Shown one piece after another: positions 61,019 to 64,000 of a DNA stretch of 64,000 nucleotides. Positions within the stretch are counted from its first letter, which is position 1; the number at the start of each line of letters is the position of its first letter. A model generated the notes under the pieces. The model did not search any database and was not told where the DNA came from. It saw only the letters and a program-made list of their open reading frames with translations. The DNA comes from Palsa-1392 sp963819975 (GTDB lineage: Bacteria > Verrucomicrobiota > Verrucomicrobiia > Chthoniobacterales > UBA10450): assembly GCA_963819975.1 (NCBI GenBank), contig CAWFYE010000001.1, positions 186,001-250,000 on the forward strand, in the 5' to 3' direction. The position numbers and the translations under genes were made by a program.

Positions 61019-63536
61019 CTTCGGCTCCCCTTTTCCCGATCCGTTGCAGTCCGAGACGATAGGCCGCCACGTCGACGATCTCTGCCACCCGTCGTTTCAA
61101 GCGCCGGGCGCGCGTCCAGAGGAAGAGGAGGAAAACGCCGTAAGGGATGAGAACGCGCAGATCGACGCTCCCGCTGTTCAGGTCGCGATAGACGATCATG
61201 GCGAGGACGAGGAGGTTAATGATGACCGTGGTGGTGACGAAGCGATAACGGAGCCGCACTCTCGTTAGGCATTTCGGCCCACCATGGTATTCGGTCACGG
61301 TTTGGAGGATGACGCTCCAGAAGAAATTTCCGTAAATCTGGATGTCCCACTCTTTCCATCCGGTATCGGCCGAGTAGCTCCAGCCCTCCTCCTCGAGCAA
61401 CTGGAAAATCGACTTGAGGAGCGCGTTTCGCTCCACTCCTTCTTCGCTCCAGTAATTGCGCCGGCGCAGGTTCCCCCGACCCGCTTTGCCGGAGGGCATT
61501 TTCTCATGGGTTCCGATGACGCCGCGCGGAGTGCGTTTGAATTCCAGCCAGGTAAAATAACGGTTCCATCCCCTAACGAGCGGCTGAGCGAAGGCGAGGA
61601 ACATGACAAGCAATCGCGCCGGGACAGTATCGAATTTCGGCTCGATCCGCGCCCGCAACATATAAGAAAGCGCGACGCAAAGGGTGCCGCCCAGCATGAG
61701 GTAGGGAACGATTCGGAGCACCGGCAGGAAGATGCCGAGCCCGAATAGAAAAAGCGTGAGGACGAACCACTCAATGCTGCTGAGGTAGTTCGCGATTTCC
61801 GACTGCGGCGATGGGTAGATCGACTGGAAAAAGCCTTCGCCGAAAACCCCGTGGTAGATGATCGGGCGATTGATGAACCAGCTAAAACGCGGCGAACCGT
61901 AGATCTGCCCGCGCCATTTCGCCGTGCCGGTTGGTCCGAAAAAGATGAGGTGCTTGAACCGCAGCATCGATTCCGCTTCGCCGTAGCCGGCCTGTTGCTT
62001 GCGAAACGCGCCTAACGTAAAGCGGCGATGATGCCAGACTATCGCGGTGGGAGCGAAGGCGATGACGTGGCCTTCCTGTTGCAGGCGCCAGCAGAAATCG
62101 ACGTCGTCGCCCGCCTTGCGATACTCGATGTCGAAGCCGCCGATGGTATCAAAAGCCCAGCGATAGAACGCCATATTACAACCCGGGATGTGCTCCGCGA
62201 CGGTGTCGGTAAGGAGGACATGGCTCGGTCCACCCGGCGCGGCGGCGACGCAGGCCTGGACCCAGTTTTCCGCCGGAGGCGAAATGTTCGGGCCACCGAC
62301 GCCCGCATAATCGCCGCTGACCAGCGTTCCGATGAGGTAGTAAAGCCAATCGGGATCGGCCATGCAGTCGGAGTCGGTATAGGCGAGGACCTCGCCCTTG
62401 GCCGCAGCCGCGCCGGCGTTGCGCGCGTAGCTCAGACCTTGGTTCTCCTGGCGAATGTAGCGGATGTGCGGAAAACGAGCGGCGATCTCTGGTGTATTGT
62501 CAGTCGAACCGTCGTCTACCAGGATCGCTTCGTAAGACGGATAATTGATTTTGCCTAACGACTCGAGGCATTCCGCGAGCGTTTTCCCGCCGTTGTAGGA
62601 ACAAACGATGACCGAGACAAAGGGCGTCCGCGGCAGGTCGCGATGGGGCAACGCCGAATCATCCTGGCCAAGTTTTTTCTGGAGCGCGAAGAAGGACTTC
62701 TTCGGAGAGCGATCCCGCCTAACGAGGCCAAACGACCAATCGGTGATCTCCTGTTCGCCGGTGAACCATTCGTCCGTCCAGGCGAAAAAGATCGTCCCAG
62801 CGAGACCGCATTTAACCACGCTGTCGACGTGCCAACTGAGCATCTCGGCCTGCTCCTCTTCTGGGTTGCGGATCGTATCCATCCCAAACTCGCCCAGCAT
62901 GAGCGGCTTTTCCTCGGCCAGGTTTTGCAGGCGCAGGAGATATTTTTCGAAGTCGCCCTGGTCGTGCAGGTAAACGTTGAAACAGCAGAAATCGACGTTC
63001 TGCGGGAGGAGGTACTCGGTCGGAGGATAGCTGGCGTATGAAAAGAGAACGTTCGGATCGGCCTCGCGCCCGACCCGAATCAATTCCTCGAGAAACTCGG
63101 TCACGCGCCGAACGCCTAACCATCGCACCATCGTGGTCGGGATCTCGTTCCCGACGAGATAGCCAAAGATCGCAGGATGGCCAGCATGGGTGGCGACGGC
63201 GGTGCGCACCGCCTTGACGATTTCGCGCCGGGTTTTCGCCCTGACGAGGAACTCGACGTGCTTTGCCCACGGCAGCGTGATCAGGACGCGGATCCCGGCT
63301 TCCGAACAGCAATCGAGAAACCACCGAGGCGGCAGGTGGTAGATGCGCGCGACGTTGATCCCGAGCTCGCGCATCTGAGCGAGATCCCGCCGGGCCTGCT
63401 CCGGGTGGCCGAGGTAATCGCCCGCGGCATCCGGTTTGAAGGGTCCGTAGGTGGCGCCCTTGACGAAGAATTTGCGCTCGCCCTCGAAGAAAAACTTGGC
63501 GAGAGCGCGGACGCGAACGGGCGCAGTTGGACTCAC
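61005..63536 (-). CDS. Fusion of a glycoside hydrolase TIM barrel and a membrane GT2 glycosyltransferase
   Basis: An 843-residue two-enzyme protein. Residues 1-290 are a GH2/GH5-like (clan A) TIM barrel: KGATYGPFKPDAAG, INVARIYHLPPRWFLDCC, candidate acid/base Glu131 (VGNEIPTTM), nucleophile Glu216 (LMLGEFGMD), and FFAWTDEWFTGE. Residues 305-570 are a GT2 domain (VSVIVCSYNGGKTLAECL, DDGSTD at 341, DSD at 388, the GCNMAFYR acceptor segment, and DDVDFCWRLQQEGH). Helices follow (WFVLTLFLFGLGIFLPVL, VARLLVMFLAFAQPLV), then a C-terminal domain and a last TM pair. GTG 63536 start. The TAG stop is within the motif at 61003. Confidence 0.88.
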   Translation of the reverse strand: MSPTAPVRVRALAKFFFEGERKFFVKGATYGPFKPDAAGDYLGHPEQARRDLAQMRELGINVARIYHLPPRWFLDCCSEAGIRVLITLPWAKHVEFLVRAKTRREIVKAVRTAVATHAGHPAIFGYLVGNEIPTTMVRWLGVRRVTEFLEELIRVGREADPNVLFSYASYPPTEYLLPQNVDFCCFNVYLHDQGDFEKYLLRLQNLAEEKPLMLGEFGMDTIRNPEEEQAEMLSWHVDSVVKCGLAGTIFFAWTDEWFTGEQEITDWSFGLVRRDRSPKKSFFALQKKLGQDDSALPHRDLPRTPFVSVIVCSYNGGKTLAECLESLGKINYPSYEAILVDDGSTDNTPEIAARFPHIRYIRQENQGLSYARNAGAAAAKGEVLAYTDSDCMADPDWLYYLIGTLVSGDYAGVGGPNISPPAENWVQACVAAAPGGPSHVLLTDTVAEHIPGCNMAFYRWAFDTIGGFDIEYRKAGDDVDFCWRLQQEGHVIAFAPTAIVWHHRRFTLGAFRKQQAGYGEAESMLRFKHLIFFGPTGTAKWRGQIYGSPRFSWFINRPIIYHGVFGEGFFQSIYPSPQSEIANYLSSIEWFVLTLFLFGLGIFLPVLRIVPYLMLGGTLCVALSYMLRARIEPKFDTVPARLLVMFLAFAQPLVRGWNRYFTWLEFKRTPRGVIGTHEKMPSGKAGRGNLRRRNYWSEEGVERNALLKSIFQLLEEEGWSYSADTGWKEWDIQIYGNFFWSVILQTVTEYHGGPKCLTRVRLRYRFVTTTVIINLLVLAMIVYRDLNSGSVDLRVLIPYGVFLLFLWTRARRLKRRVAEIVDVAAYRLGLQRIGKRGAEDVIR

Positions 63537-63577
63537 GAGGAGCTTTTCCTAGTGCAGAGAGTCGCGGGACGCAACGC

Positions 63578-64000
63578 CTAACGACTCAGGAGCTCGCCGG
63601 CGTGGCGGACGACGCGCGCGGTTTCGTCGATCTGCGCCGGGGTGTGCGCGGTCGAGATGAAGCCAGTCTCGAACTGGGAAGGCGCAAAGTAAATTCCCGC
63701 ATCGAGACAATGAGTGAAGAACTGGGCGAACTTTTGGAGATCGCTCCGCTTGGCACTCGCCAAATCAATTACCGGATCTGGGGTAAAGAAGAGGCAGAAC
63801 ATCGAGCCGATGCGGTGAAAGACCGCCCGGTCCGCCAAATCGCGCGTTGCTTCCTCGAACCTGGCACCGAGGCTTTCAAGCTGTGTCCAACCATCGATCC
63901 GCTCCAGCTCGCGGAGTTGGGCAAGCCCCGCCGCCATCGCGAGCGGATTACCGGAAAGCGTCCCGGCCTGATAGACCGGACCAAGGGGCGAGAGTTGATT
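63578..64000 (-). CDS. hemL: Glutamate-1-semialdehyde 2,1-aminomutase, C-terminal part (start outside window)
   Basis: The last 140 residues of HemL, the PLP enzyme forming 5-aminolevulinate in the C5 tetrapyrrole pathway. The frame is open to the window end. GPVYQAGTLSGNPLAMAAGLAQLREL is the diagnostic segment, followed by GSMFCLFFT, FAQFFTHCLDAGIYFAPSQFETGFISTAHT and the usual helical end. The PLP-lysine lies upstream. The TAG stop is inside an exact copy of the iterated 9-mer (63576-63584). Confidence 0.95.
   Translation of the reverse strand, partial: NQLSPLGPVYQAGTLSGNPLAMAAGLAQLRELERIDGWTQLESLGARFEEATRDLADRAVFHRIGSMFCLFFTPDPVIDLASAKRSDLQKFAQFFTHCLDAGIYFAPSQFETGFISTAHTPAQIDETARVVRHAGELLSR

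Overview
The window is a GC-rich (about 60%) bacterial chromosome segment. It most likely comes from a soil-type Verrucomicrobiota (Spartobacteria/Chthoniobacterales-like); this is inferred from gene content, since there is no rRNA here. The supporting features are a futalosine-type menaquinone pathway (mqnE, mqnA), an Anbu proteasome homologue, a DUF6600 protein, a DUF2934 protein, zinc-ribbon Ser/Thr kinases, a glycosidase-GT2 fusion, and short palindromic or heptameric repeats of the kind I associate with that phylum. Most genes lie on the minus strand in tight, often ATGA-overlapping operons.

Layout: 1-0.83 kb, end of nadD and rsfS (+). 0.9-5.1 kb, a secreted FKBP isomerase, a secreted unknown protein, a frame-broken surface protein and an L,D-transpeptidase. 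5.1-9.8 kb, tig-clpP-clpX-cinA (-). 9.8-15.9 kb, a complete histidine-degradation operon hutH-hutU-ftcD-hutI (-). 16-19.2 kb, a 40-residue lipoprotein, a second L,D-transpeptidase, asd and DUF6600. 19.3-24.8 kb, recJ-recG-htrA (-). 24.9-26.8 kb, mqnE-mqnA (-). 27-30.2 kb, a secretin, Anbu and a small membrane protein. 30.2-31.4 kb, DUF2934, a response regulator and a small unknown. 31.5-49.4 kb, a fused str-S10-spc-alpha ribosomal supercluster: rpsL-rpsG-fusA-rpsJ, then rplC to rplO, secY, adk, map, infA, rpmJ, rpsM, rpsK and rpsD. 49.4-58.7 kb, a zone where nearly every gene is broken by single-base frameshifts: an ABC-F ATPase, two multispanning membrane proteins, tgt and a Ser/Thr kinase; one thioredoxin-like gene is intact. 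58.8-64 kb, rluD, a GT87-like membrane glycosyltransferase, a glycosidase-GT2 fusion and the C-terminal end of hemL.

The most unusual signal crosses all these genes. The 9-mer GCCTAACGA (reverse TCGTTAGGC) occurs 32 times exactly by manual scan, and its 8-base core CCTAACGA 42 times, on both strands in near-equal numbers. About one copy is expected from base composition. Most copies are inside coding sequence; several supply stop codons at gene ends or abut start codons. Density reaches roughly one per 0.5 kb in 55-64 kb and falls to zero in 49.7-55.2 kb. This behaves like a genome-wide iterated motif (DNA-uptake-sequence-like or HIP1-like), and I know of no description of it. Other repeat signals are an in-frame palindromic insertion in recG, a 7-bp tandem array inside tgt, and an 86-bp element with 11-bp inverted ends.
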